Source: Haplomitrium mnioides
Lineage: Eukaryota > Marchantiophyta > Haplomitriopsida > Calobryales
Assembly (NCBI GenBank): GCA_049999725.1
Contig: JBNGIS010009680.1
Location: 1-23,302, forward strand
Length of the DNA stretch: 23,302 bases
Direction of reading: 5' to 3'
Below the pieces are notes generated by a model. It saw only the letters and a list, made by a program, of their open reading frames with translations. It searched no databases and was not told where the DNA came from. The position numbers were made by a program, and so were the translations under genes. How positions within the stretch are numbered: the first letter of the stretch is position 1; each line of letters starts with the position of its first letter. Below, piece after piece: positions 1-7,984 of this stretch.

Positions 1-773
1 TTCCTCTTTGGCGAATCTGCGCTAGGTTGCCCCTTCGGCTTCTGCGCTCTTCCTACTCTTGGATCTTCGATTTATTGCCCTTACGGCGCTCCTCCGTTTT
101 CCATCGGCCATGCCCGCGATAAGTCGATGTTTCGGGCCCTTTTCCTTCCTTCCCTGTAGGGTTCCTCGCGGATCCCACTTAACCGGGTTCCCCACGTCGG
201 AAGACGCTTCGGAACCATATTAAGTGGACTCCCCACTTAGGAAGGCGCCTTTCCGCTGATCCGCGGGCCTCCTGGCGCTGCCACGTAGTCCGTGGAATCC
301 CGCGATGGCCCTGGAGACGCCACGTTTCCGTGGAATCTCGCGGGACCTCTCGGGAACTTCACTCTTTCCTCACGACTTACCGACTCGGATGGATCGCTCG
401 ATCGACCTCTGCAGGGTTCGCGCTTGCTTGCGGGATCGAGGCGTCCCTCTTCCCTGGCCTTGCTCGCCCTCGTTACGATCTTACCTCCTCCTGTAAGCTC
501 CCGATCCTTGCTTCCCGTTTTGTGGCCGCTGCAGGCCACCCGCGATCTGCCTTCCTTCGGAGTGCCTTCGGGCTTCCTTGTTGCTGATCCCTTCTTCTTC
601 CTCCTCCGCCATGGTCCTGTTTCCCTCCCAAGACTCATGCACCCTGCTCTTAACAGCTGTTTGAGGTAATCAGCTGTTCCTGAGGGCCTTCACACTTGCA
701 AAGGGAACAATGTGGCCAGTGGTGCTTCCGATTTCGTGCGTTCAGCCTTAGTGCCCCAAATCACCGGCTGACA
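1..773 (-). mobile_element. Ty3/gypsy-type LTR, copy A, truncated by window edge
   Basis: This stretch repeats the same blocks, in the same order and orientation, as 18860-19611. The shared blocks are the GGATCC...TTAAG module (168-256 versus 18857-18946), the block GGGATCGAGGCGTCCCTCTT (431 onward versus 19120 onward), and the block around CCTTCACACTTGC and GCCTTAGTGC (about 690-755 versus 19530-19595). On the minus strand the repeat begins TGTCAGCC at 773, directly after a purine run (GTGAGGGGG), as expected for an LTR following a polypurine tract. The other end lies outside the window. No coding sequence is supported; open frames here reflect GC-rich repeat sequence. LTR identity is inferred from copy B, which sits next to an integrase remnant. 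Confidence 0.55.
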
Positions 774-2200
774 GCTATACCCCCTCACAGGAATGCTCCG
801 CTGATGTCAGGTGGCAACCGCCACAACTACCACTAACTACCGCTAACGTAACAACTGTAAATTCTACAACTAGTTACTTTAAATTAACTGCTATAAAAAT
901 AACTACAACGACTACAACGACCATAATATATCTGAATACTACTGTCACGACCACACTTCTCTAGCTACGTCCCTCTCCTCCTCGGTTGCAATCTGCTAAT
1001 GGAAGTTGTTCCTCCACCACGATCTCACCGACGACCGTCGAAACACTAGGGATCCTCATCGTCCGAGGCATCCTTGGCGTCACCCATCCGAAGTGGAGCG
1101 GCACCCGCCTAAGCCAAAAACTCGGATCTTCTCTTCTTCTCAAATGTGGTAGTAGACGCTGGCAACACAGGGACAATCAACTCCTACACCCTCTTGGAAC
1201 CTCCGAACCTCCGCGGATTCCCGTCAGACTTCCGTCTCTCCAATCTGTACCTGTTTCGAACTCTCACCTCTATCCGATTCGCACTTTCAATCTCTGCCCG
1301 ATTCATCCTTACTTCTGCTTCGGATCCATCTTAAGTGGGCTCCCCACAACGGATACCCACACGGAACCACTTTACGCAGTCCTCCCCACATCGGGAGGCT
1401 GATCGGATCCATTTTAACCAGTAATCCCCTTACTCACTCGTGGAAATGTTCTCTGTAAGAACGACTCGCAACTCCCCCTTGGAAGTGACTTCTTCGTATC
1501 TCGTTGAGTAAGAACCATGCACTTGAATATCTCTTCACTAAGTTACGCAAACGCTTGATATAAGAACAAACATGAAACCTCCCCGCACGTCAAACTTTCG
1601 TCTCTCGAATCTGTGTCTTTTCGAACTTTCAACCTCTGGCCACTTCGAACTTTCACCTACGTCCGATTCGAACTTCCGAACAGATCTTCCATTCAGTCCA
1701 AATCGGCGATAAGTAGTTATTTCGCTGATGCTCTTCTATTCTTTCTACAGTCGAGATTGTCGATAGATTGCTATTTCGGCCGTTCAGTCGTTACTCCCCT
1801 TACTCATCCGAGGAAATATTCGCTGTAAGAACAATAACTCCCATAAATTCTTTTCAAACTTTCGGAGATCTTCTGCAGGTCCCGTTCGAACTTTCAAGAT
1901 CACCTTTTCCCTTGCGTCTGAATTGTCTATATATCACTTTTCCGGTCGTTTAATCCTTTCCCCGTTCCGGATCCCTCTTAAGTGAGGTGCCTTACTTCGG
2001 ATACCCTCACGGAACCAGTTTAACCAGTCTCCCCACTTAGGAAGGCTGATTGGAACCAACTTAAGTGGGGTTCCCCACTTAGGAAGGTTCCCTTCCGCTA
2101 CGTTCTTCGGATCGGACTCGCCGCGGACAACGAACCCGCTCTTAACGGATTCCTTGGATTCTTCATTCAAATCATTCCTTACATCGCTCGTTCTCATCTG
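774..2200. repeat. Gypsy-LTR-family sequence with a degenerate ~368-bp tandem duplication
   Basis: No gene is seen. The GGATCC-CTTAAG-GG-CCCCAC module of the flanking LTR recurs at about 1319-1410 and 1966-2100, so this DNA belongs to the same repeat family as 1-773 and 18300-19611. Two blocks, about 1225-1475 and 1590-1842, are diverged tandem copies: GTCTCTC at 1234 matches 1600 (offset 366), and CCCCTTACTCA at 1426 matches 1796 (offset 370). Positions 815-960 are AC-rich and low-complexity. The stretch could be a second, rearranged LTR or internal spacer of the element; the sequence does not decide which. Confidence 0.45.
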
Positions 2201-3240
2201 ATTCTTTGATTAAGGACGTTCAGTCTTCACCATTTGATTTCAAACCAATCCACAAGCCAACTGTTCGTATTCTCCTCTCAATCCGATCGCGCAACAGAGA
2301 TTCTTCTTCCCAAACAGCTCGATCATTCGTCATCTCTTCAGCGTAGTCCGTAGCCTTCATTTCCGTCGTTCGATCCCCAGCGCGGCCTTTCCTCCATTCG
2401 AGCGCGATCGCAGCTTCAGGCAGTCTCCTTCCATTCTCATAACATTTATCCTTCTTCTATCGATTCTCCTTGTTGATGAACTAAATTCACACCTCAATGA
2501 CTCCTGTGTTGATTTTCGCTTCCCAGAGCCTTTCTCGCTCTTACATATTCGCGAAGCGATCTGTTCACATCATCGGCTTCTTCGTAACAGGAATTCACAC
2601 AGGGAATCGATTCATAGTGCCACCTCACAGCTAGTTCTTCTTCTCTTCCACACAGCACCTCCAAAGGAACGCGCTTCCGCAGACCTCACCTTCGAAGTAA
2701 CATACGCCTGCACCTCGGAGAATAACTGTCTCCGCCCTCCGAAATGACTCCACGGTAACATTCGAGTACCTCCGCACCTCTTCAGTGGAAACCTCCGCAG
2801 CTCCAAAGCATCCCCGTATCTCTCACACAATACACCTCCGAAGTAACAGCACTCCTGTAGCTCCGAACCTCCGAGCACTTGATTTTCTCTCCAACTTACA
2901 AAATTTAAAACTATACATATCCCCACATAACAAGTACAACCCTTCGCACGTAGACTGAAAACTCAACACAACACACTCACATGAGTGCATGAGAACTAGT
3001 ATATACATTTAAACAACCCAACTGGATTAGTGCACTGTACAAGTACATAACACGTCACATCCCTTAGTTTACAATTTGCAAAGACTACACAAAATTACAA
3101 AGTAGGGTCACCCGCGCATAGGAGCTCCACTACACGTCTATCCTCTCAAATTCTGTTCACTCTTAGTGTATTGACATCCACTTCTCCTTAATACTTACAA
3201 TTTATACATATAAAATTAGAAAAAAACATACAAGCCGACA
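2201..3240. other. No gene seen; pyrimidine-rich sequence with CTCCGAAG-type short repeats
   Basis: Between about 2640 and 2880 the plus strand carries loosely repeated ACCTCCGAAGTAACA and CTCCGCACCTC words without a fixed period. The remainder turns AT-rich after about 2900. No splice-consistent exons, RNA gene or retroelement protein motif was found on either strand. It probably continues the repeat-derived DNA to its left. Confidence 0.4.
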
Positions 3241-3783
3241 ACCACTGACTCACACTTACGAACAAGAAAATCTCGCTGCGTTTGTTTAGGTGTTACTCTA
3301 ATAGAAATATGACATTTGGAGTTGAACTCTTCTAGACGAGCTTGGTTCAAATCCATTTTTCTCTCTATCATAAAATATGAATAAAACACTCCCATGTAAC
3401 ACCATAATTTATCACATGTAGTATAACAGGCTCTCTTGATTCCATCACAAAAACCATAAAGTCATCACCAAAGTTATATACTAGAAATTGACGAAAGAAA
3501 TGCTTGTCAATATTAAACACACAAATGTTAAAAGGATTTAATAGAGGAATTCTAGGAGGTACAAATGCTCATCTATCCATTGGCTACCATGGCATCAAGT
3601 CAAACTTCTCATCTTCATTTATAAAGGATGGGATATCCACTATCCTTTATTCATGAAAATTTGAAGGTTTAACTCTAATGGAGTCAATGCAAAGTGGAGA
3701 TTCCACTACTCCAAAAGGTCTTGAGTACTTCTCCAAAGAGAGGTAGTCCACACTCTTTAGAGAAGACCAAGCTCTGATACCAT
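3241..3783 (-). mobile_element. Internal 5' leader of a minus-strand copia-type element
   Basis: On the minus strand this DNA follows the LTR at 3784-4351 and starts with the primer binding site. No gag, protease or reverse transcriptase motif can be read before the sequence loses recognisable structure. The element is therefore either a deletion derivative or a non-autonomous form. The lower boundary is arbitrary, because no second LTR was found. A near-palindrome around GGATATCC lies at about 3629-3636. Confidence 0.4.
3771..3782 (-). other. Primer binding site complementary to initiator tRNA-Met
   Basis: The minus strand reads TGGTATCAGAGC, the standard plant LTR-retrotransposon PBS matching the 3' end of initiator methionine tRNA. 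It is separated by one base from the LTR end TGTTACA. The PBS fixes the orientation of the element (minus) and identifies the adjacent repeat as its 5' LTR. Confidence 0.85.
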
Positions 3784-3913
3784 TGTAACACTACACACCC
3801 ACATTACACACATAAGTTAGTACAAATACAACACATCAAGTTAGCACAAGAGAAGCGCACAAAGAACTTGGAAAACCCTCAAGGTAAGAGATGCCAAACA
3901 AGGCACTCTCCCT

Positions 3914-3925
3914 TCTTTATATACT
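3914..3925 (-). promoter_or_regulatory. TATA box of the LTR promoter
   Basis: The minus strand reads AAGTATATAAAG. It lies about 130 bp downstream of the last ABRE copy and 130 bp before the LTR end, the expected position for a U3/R boundary. Transcription would start near 3885-3895. Confidence 0.6.
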
Positions 3926-4053
3926 TGAGAGAAAGCACTTTGCTTACATAGGTGGAGGAACCCTATTGGTTCCTTTTCTATCCTCTTCTAATTGGACCCA
4001 TCTTTTCTCTCTCACTCTAATTGGACCACCCTTTTACTTTTGTTCTCCTTCTG

Positions 4054-4240
4054 CCACGTGTCCTTATCCTTAGAACCTTCCATCTCTTTAGTTCTCCTTC
4101 TACCACGTGTCTTTATCTTTAGAACCTTCCTTTTACTTTAATTCTCCGCTTGCCACGTGTCCTTATCCTCTTCTAAAGTAGTCTATCTAGACTCCCTCTT
4201 TCACTTTAATTCGTTGACTTCCTCTCCTCGTGCCACGTGT
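4054..4240 (-). promoter_or_regulatory. Four-copy ABRE/G-box array in LTR U3
   Basis: ACACGTGG (minus strand) occurs at 4054-4061, 4103-4110, 4153-4160 and 4233-4240. The first three lie in tandem units of about 50 bp that also share TTCTCC and TTATC(C/T)TTAGAACC flanks; the fourth is 80 bp away. ACGTGG/ACACGTGGC is the core bound by plant bZIP (ABF/GBF) and some bHLH factors. Amplification of this site upstream of the LTR TATA box suggests an ABA-, stress- or light-responsive enhancer, which is inference. Confidence 0.65.
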
Positions 4241-4351
4241 CCAATTCTCTATAATAGAAATTGCTTTTTGCTACTCTAACTTAGTAATAGCTTTCTAGAG
4301 ATATTTGACATTATTTTTAGCTATAGCTTACTAAAGTTAGTGACCGTTACA

Positions 4352-4845
4352 GACTTCCTCAGCAGATTATGCGGAGTGTTTTTAGCTGCCTTGCAGTTTT
4401 GGCAAAACTTAAACATCCAAAAGATGATGCTTCTATGAATGTTTATCAGAAGCCATAGGCTCTCTACAAATTTTTTATTGACCATTTATCAACAGAGCAG
4501 GATTGGATCATTGATCTCTACTCTAGGTCTGGCACATGCCTTGTTTGTGCTTTAAAGCTTATGTGAAACTGCATCGCCGTGGAATATGATAGACGTCAGT
4601 CTATTTATATTCCTCAGAGGGTTTTGGAGATGGCTTCCTTGCTATCTGATGTGAGTCACATATAGTTTTTGCTTACCACAAGGAACCTGTTCCTCTGGGT
4701 ACTGTAGGTGCTTCTGGTGACTCTATTGTAATATCGGGGACTGGAAAGTCTCGACATGATTCTCTAGCTGCTGCAGATGCTCAGCCTATAGATTTAGTTG
4801 AGACAATTCCTCCTGAAGAGGAAAGAGTCAAGGATTTGTTTTGAC
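4352..4845 (+). pseudogene. N4/N6 DNA methyltransferase-like gene fragment
   Basis: The plus-strand frame starting LPQQIMRSVF reads through motifs of the DPPY-type N4-cytosine/N6-adenine methyltransferases. NVYQKP followed by a stop and ALYKFF corresponds to the HPTQKPLAL element. DWIIDLYSRSGTCLVCAL corresponds to the AdoMet-binding DxFxGSGTT motif, with the central Gly changed to Arg. NCIAVEYDRRQ corresponds to GRxxIGIExD. In-frame stops follow QKP, KLM and SHI, and a frameshift is needed to reach the acidic tail ending EERVKDLF and a stop near 4841. AATAAAG follows at about 4859. The upstream (N-terminal) part, including the catalytic DPPY region, is missing where the LTR begins. Most likely a dead mobile-element or captured gene; family assignment is from motif memory only. 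Confidence 0.55.
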
Positions 4846-5032
4846 AATTTGTATTATAAATAAAGTTTATGTTTTCCAAATTTTTATTTACCAAAGTTTC
4901 ATCTTGTTTCTCTCTTACTCTATTTAAAGTCTTTTCATCACGATTTAGTTTGGTGGGCTTAAGAATAGTTTGACTCATTTGATAATCTAAGAATGGTTTG
5001 AAGTCAATTGCTAATCTAAAGATGATTTGGAG
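4846..5032. other. AT-rich 3' flank of the methyltransferase remnant
   Basis: The region contains a candidate polyadenylation signal (AATAAAG, about 4859) and two loose copies of a GATAATCTAAGAATGGTTTGA-like word (about 4980 and 5012). No coding potential is supported. Confidence 0.35.
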
Positions 5033-5345
5033 TCTTTGCACATTAAGGTTATCTAGTCCTTATTCGGATTCCATGCGTGCCTAAGCTCTCAAGTTATTTT
5101 TTAGAGTCTATTCACCCATAAGCCAAATGGTTCTTGCTCAATGTCTGTGCTTCCATAGGTTGTAGGGTTCTTGTTTAGAATCTTGGCTTGCAATAACTCT
5201 AGGGTTCTAGTTCAAAGTCCATGTATGCATAGTTTCATTGTTCTTGTTTAGAGTCTTAAACACATACAGGATTTAAGATTCTTGTTCAGAGTCTATACGT
5301 GCATAAGCTTTACGGTTCTGGTTTGGAGTTTATGCTTGCATAGGA
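5033..5345. repeat. ~37-bp tandem array with core TCTATGCGTGCATAG
   Basis: Diverged copies of the 15-bp core begin at about 5070, 5107, 5144, 5181, 5218, 5254, 5292 and 5329, so the period is 36-38 bp over eight units. The core is an imperfect palindrome (TATGCGTGCATA). The spacer is GGTTCTTGTTTAGAG-like. The same core occurs in a 52-bp array at 20231-20482 and in the intron at 22541-23237, here with a different spacer and period. Confidence 0.75.
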
Positions 5346-5809
5346 TTTGTTAGCTATGATGCTCAAAGTCAAGTTCAAAGTCCTTACCCGACTGGACATT
5401 TACATTTTCTTGTAGTTTTTTTCCACCAAAAGATATATGTTTAATTTCATTTTTTATGAATTTAGTTTATTCACAATAATGTCAAGTTTTTATAAAATAT
5501 TTGAATAACCAAAATGTTTGTTTTTCAAGGTATTTTCTACAAAGAAATGTTTGAAATATAATCTCAATGTAAAATATGCATTTTTTGTTTAAAAAAAACG
5601 ATTTTCTTTTCGAAAAGAAGATTTCAGTCGTAAATTTGATGTTTTTGAATGCCAAATCACCAAAAAAAAATTTCGACTGCCAAGTGAAACAGGAACTCAG
5701 TAGCGGTTCCTGGTTCAAAATAGTAGCTGTTTCTTATGGGTATATGCCATATATCTTTTGACTTGCACGAGTTGTTCAATTGGTATAAGCTGACGAGACC
5801 TGTTGTAAT
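5346..5809. other. No gene seen; A/T-rich sequence
   Basis: This stretch is AT-rich with several A and T runs. Open frames here are low-complexity (F/K/L-rich) and show no domain. From about 5760 the sequence grades into the degenerate gag region of the following copia remnant. Confidence 0.4.
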
Positions 5810-6480
5810 TCTCTGCTCATCTCCAAAGCTCCATCCTCTCTGGGTATGGAGAGAAAGGCATTGATGCAGCATTAGCTGCAAAGAAAGGGAAAGCTTTGAA
5901 ATGTACACATTGCAAGAGAAAATGACACTTGGAAAGGGATTGTTGGGTGAAGCATGGTAAACCTGCTTTTGCTTCTACTTCAAATGATAGAAACAAATCC
6001 ACCAAGGATCACAGTGATGTAAGAGACAAAGGAAAAAGAATAGACAAGATGAGAGAAAGAGCCAATGATGCAGAATACGACGACTTAAGTACAAAATACT
6101 AGCTAATCACTGCAGATATTTCTCATGATGAGAGTAGGGCTTTGACAAATGACTGCACAAGACACATGTGGTACTTGGATTCAAGAGCAACTAGTCACAT
6201 TTGTAATGACAAGTCTATAATGAGAAAACTAACATAAATCCAGACCACGAGGGTATGAACATGGGCATGAACAACATGATCTATTGTTATTATATAGGTG
6301 AAGCATCAATCAACATCACCTCAAAAGAGGAGAAGAAGGCACTTCAATTGAGAAATGTCATATCATCTCAAAAGGGGAGAAGAAGGCACTTCAATTGAGA
6401 AATGTCATGTACATTCCTAAATCAAGCTACAACCTCATCTCAATTGATAAATTGAATTTTCAAGGTGTGTATGTAGATTT
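5810..6480 (+). pseudogene. Ty1/copia gag-protease remnant
   Basis: A broken reading frame shows the gag nucleocapsid knuckle CTHCKRK-stop-HLERDC (CX2CX4HX4C with the Gly codon altered and a stop inside). A lysine-rich linker follows, then the protease active-site region WYLDSRATSHIC, where the usual DSGATSH has lost its Gly. Further on, LRNV and a frame-shifted YIPKSSYNLISIDKL-like segment match the copia protease C-terminus. Several stops and frameshifts, and a 45-bp internal duplication, make it non-functional. No integrase or reverse transcriptase follows; the remnant ends in tandem repeats near 6490. Confidence 0.8.
6320..6408 (+). repeat. ~45-bp tandem duplication inside the copia remnant
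   Basis: The block containing GAGAAGAAGGCACTTCAATT and AGAAATGTCAT occurs twice in a row (about 6320-6363 and 6365-6408) with few differences. It duplicates part of the protease-coding region and shifts the reading frame. Confidence 0.8.
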
Positions 6481-6498
6481 TGGAAGACAGAGAATCAG

Positions 6499-6637
6499 AC
6501 CATATACCAACCGCATATAAGTATAAGTTTATACCAACTGCATATAAGTATAAGTTTGCAGTTCTGCAAAAGCTAATCTCAACCATATACCAACTGCATA
6601 TAAGTATAAGTTTGCAGTTCTGCAAAAGCTAATCTCA
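6499..6637. repeat. 56-bp tandem repeat, about 2.5 copies
   Basis: Full units at about 6526-6581 and 6582-6637 share ATACCAACTGCATATAAG and TTTGCAGTTCTGCAAAAGC. A partial unit precedes them from 6499. TGCAGTTCTGCA is a short palindrome inside the unit. Confidence 0.8.
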
Positions 6638-6649
6638 GCATGCAATCAA

Positions 6650-6765
6650 TCAAGGTACAATAGTGCTAACTATGTAGCTAATCTCATCTTGTGATCAATG
6701 AATGGACAATAGTGCTAATTATTTAGCTAATCTCATGAAGCAATCAACCAAGGGACAATAGTGGT
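6650..6765. repeat. 49-bp tandem repeat, about 2.3 copies
   Basis: ACAATAGTG starts at 6657, 6706 and 6755, and TAGCTAATCTCAT recurs with the same 49-bp spacing. The units share AGCTAATCTCA with the adjoining 56-bp array, so the two arrays probably arose from one sequence. Confidence 0.75.
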
Positions 6766-7609
6766 CTAGATACCAAATTTGATAAATCTCAACAGTGCCA
6801 CATCAGACTTTAAAGTTCCATTTCAGACATTCAAGTGAAAATCAACATTTGATTTTTATTACCTTATATGCACCTTGAACATAGCACATAAACACATCCC
6901 TTTGACTACTTGGGTGCATAACATTTACAAAAGTAATTACTACCATACTAACTTACTATTCAATATGCTAACTAGTTACTATTCATTGATTTGAGAGTGG
7001 TGATCATTTATCCTCCAACTAGCCTATGTATATGAGACTTGCCAATGGGTCTATTTGTTGCAGTCTCTAGAGGTTTCAAAAAACCCATTTTCAGCAAAAA
7101 AATCATGAATGTGCAGTTTGCCTAAAGTTGGCTCACTTTGGAGATTGAACCTCCACACAAACTTGGGACTAAGTTAGCCAAAAAGAGAGTGGAATATGCT
7201 CTAAATATGACTGCCATTCACATAATATAATGTTACAAACTGGAGCAACATGGAAACACAATTGGATTAACAATCTGGATTCCATTGTTGGGTCTTGTCC
7301 CTCAGCATTCACTGCTTCGTCCCATCAACACTGTTTACTTCTTCTGGGCTGTCAAGAATGGTAAAATGAAGAGTTAATGTTCATCACCAAGACTCAGATT
7401 TGTGCTTTTAATTACTATTGGTAAGAGGAACTAGGGTAAAGTAAAAGATATATGCTAGATAGACGCAAGAATTCATCCAATTGAGAGAAAATCTAAGGCA
7501 AATATGGCTAATGTAGAAGACATATGCTAGATAGAGAAGTTTTTGAAAACAATAAGCACTCTGCTTCTTGAACATCAGTAAAAAGAAAATGCCCAATCCC
7601 CAGACTTAC
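6766..7609. other. Intergenic AT-rich DNA; no gene established
   Basis: No conserved protein or RNA motif was recognised. On the minus strand, a possible 3' acceptor CTTGACAG at about 7347-7354 could join the exon-like block at 7610-7726 to a short tail ending in a stop within about 25 bp, but this is weak. A short direct repeat around ATATGCTAGATAGA occurs at 7449 and 7522. Confidence 0.35.
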
Positions 7610-7726
7610 CTGTAATGTTGCAAGTAACCAAGATCTGAAGCTGTACTTTGAAAATTGAATTATGATAGTAACTTGTTCATACTCTTCATTCTCTCCATCA
7701 TATTTGGTAGTTTTACTACTTCCTTG
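7610..7726 (-). other. Exon-like block, 39 open codons, downstream of ARP8
   Basis: On the minus strand a strong acceptor (TTTTTTTGCTGCAG) precedes, and a consensus donor (ACAG followed by GTAAGT) ends, a 117-bp block that is open in one frame. It starts QGSSKTTKYDGENEEYEQV and ends SWLLATLQ. Its length is divisible by three and it begins and ends in phase 0, as expected for a real or cassette exon. It lies 259 bp beyond the ARP8 stop codon on the same strand. It could be a 3'-UTR or alternative 3' exon of ARP8, or an exon of an otherwise lost gene. The protein segment is not recognised. Confidence 0.4.
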
Positions 7727-7984
7727 CTGCAGCAAAAAAAACTAGTTAACACCCGGCATCTACAGGAAAATCTAGAGTAGAGATCTTATATACGTAATTT
7801 CAATAGGAGCTAACATTCCAAGCTAAAATTCTGGCCAGTGTCTGGAAGGTAGTTCATTTACCCCCGACATCTTAGCTTTGATTTCCAGCTAGTGTGCATG
7901 TTCTGGCATTTTTCTTATTCCATATTTTTGATGACAAGCAAGTGGAGATGAATTCATTCAAGGACTACAAAAGAATTCAGAGAA

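Larger units (their letters stand above)
3784..4351 (-). mobile_element. 5' LTR of a copia-type retrotransposon (568 bp)
   Basis: On the minus strand the LTR starts TGTAACGGTC at 4351 and ends GTGTTACA at 3784, giving perfect 6-bp terminal inverted repeats (TGTAAC/GTTACA). A PBS follows one base later. The layout fits a working promoter: U3 with four ACACGTGG sites, a TATATAAAG box about 130 bp downstream, then roughly 130 bp of R-U5. Assignment to copia rests on the PBS type and LTR ends, not on protein. The flank at 4352 is inside a methyltransferase-like pseudogene, so the element probably inserted there. No second LTR is visible. Confidence 0.75.

Noticed and set aside
237-669. Long overlapping open frames on both strands in GC-rich DNA
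   Set aside because: The same sequence recurs at 18926-19400 with different frames open, and none shows a domain; it is LTR sequence.
5482-5761. Overlapping F/K-rich open frames on both strands
   Set aside because: Low-complexity AT-rich sequence with no motif.
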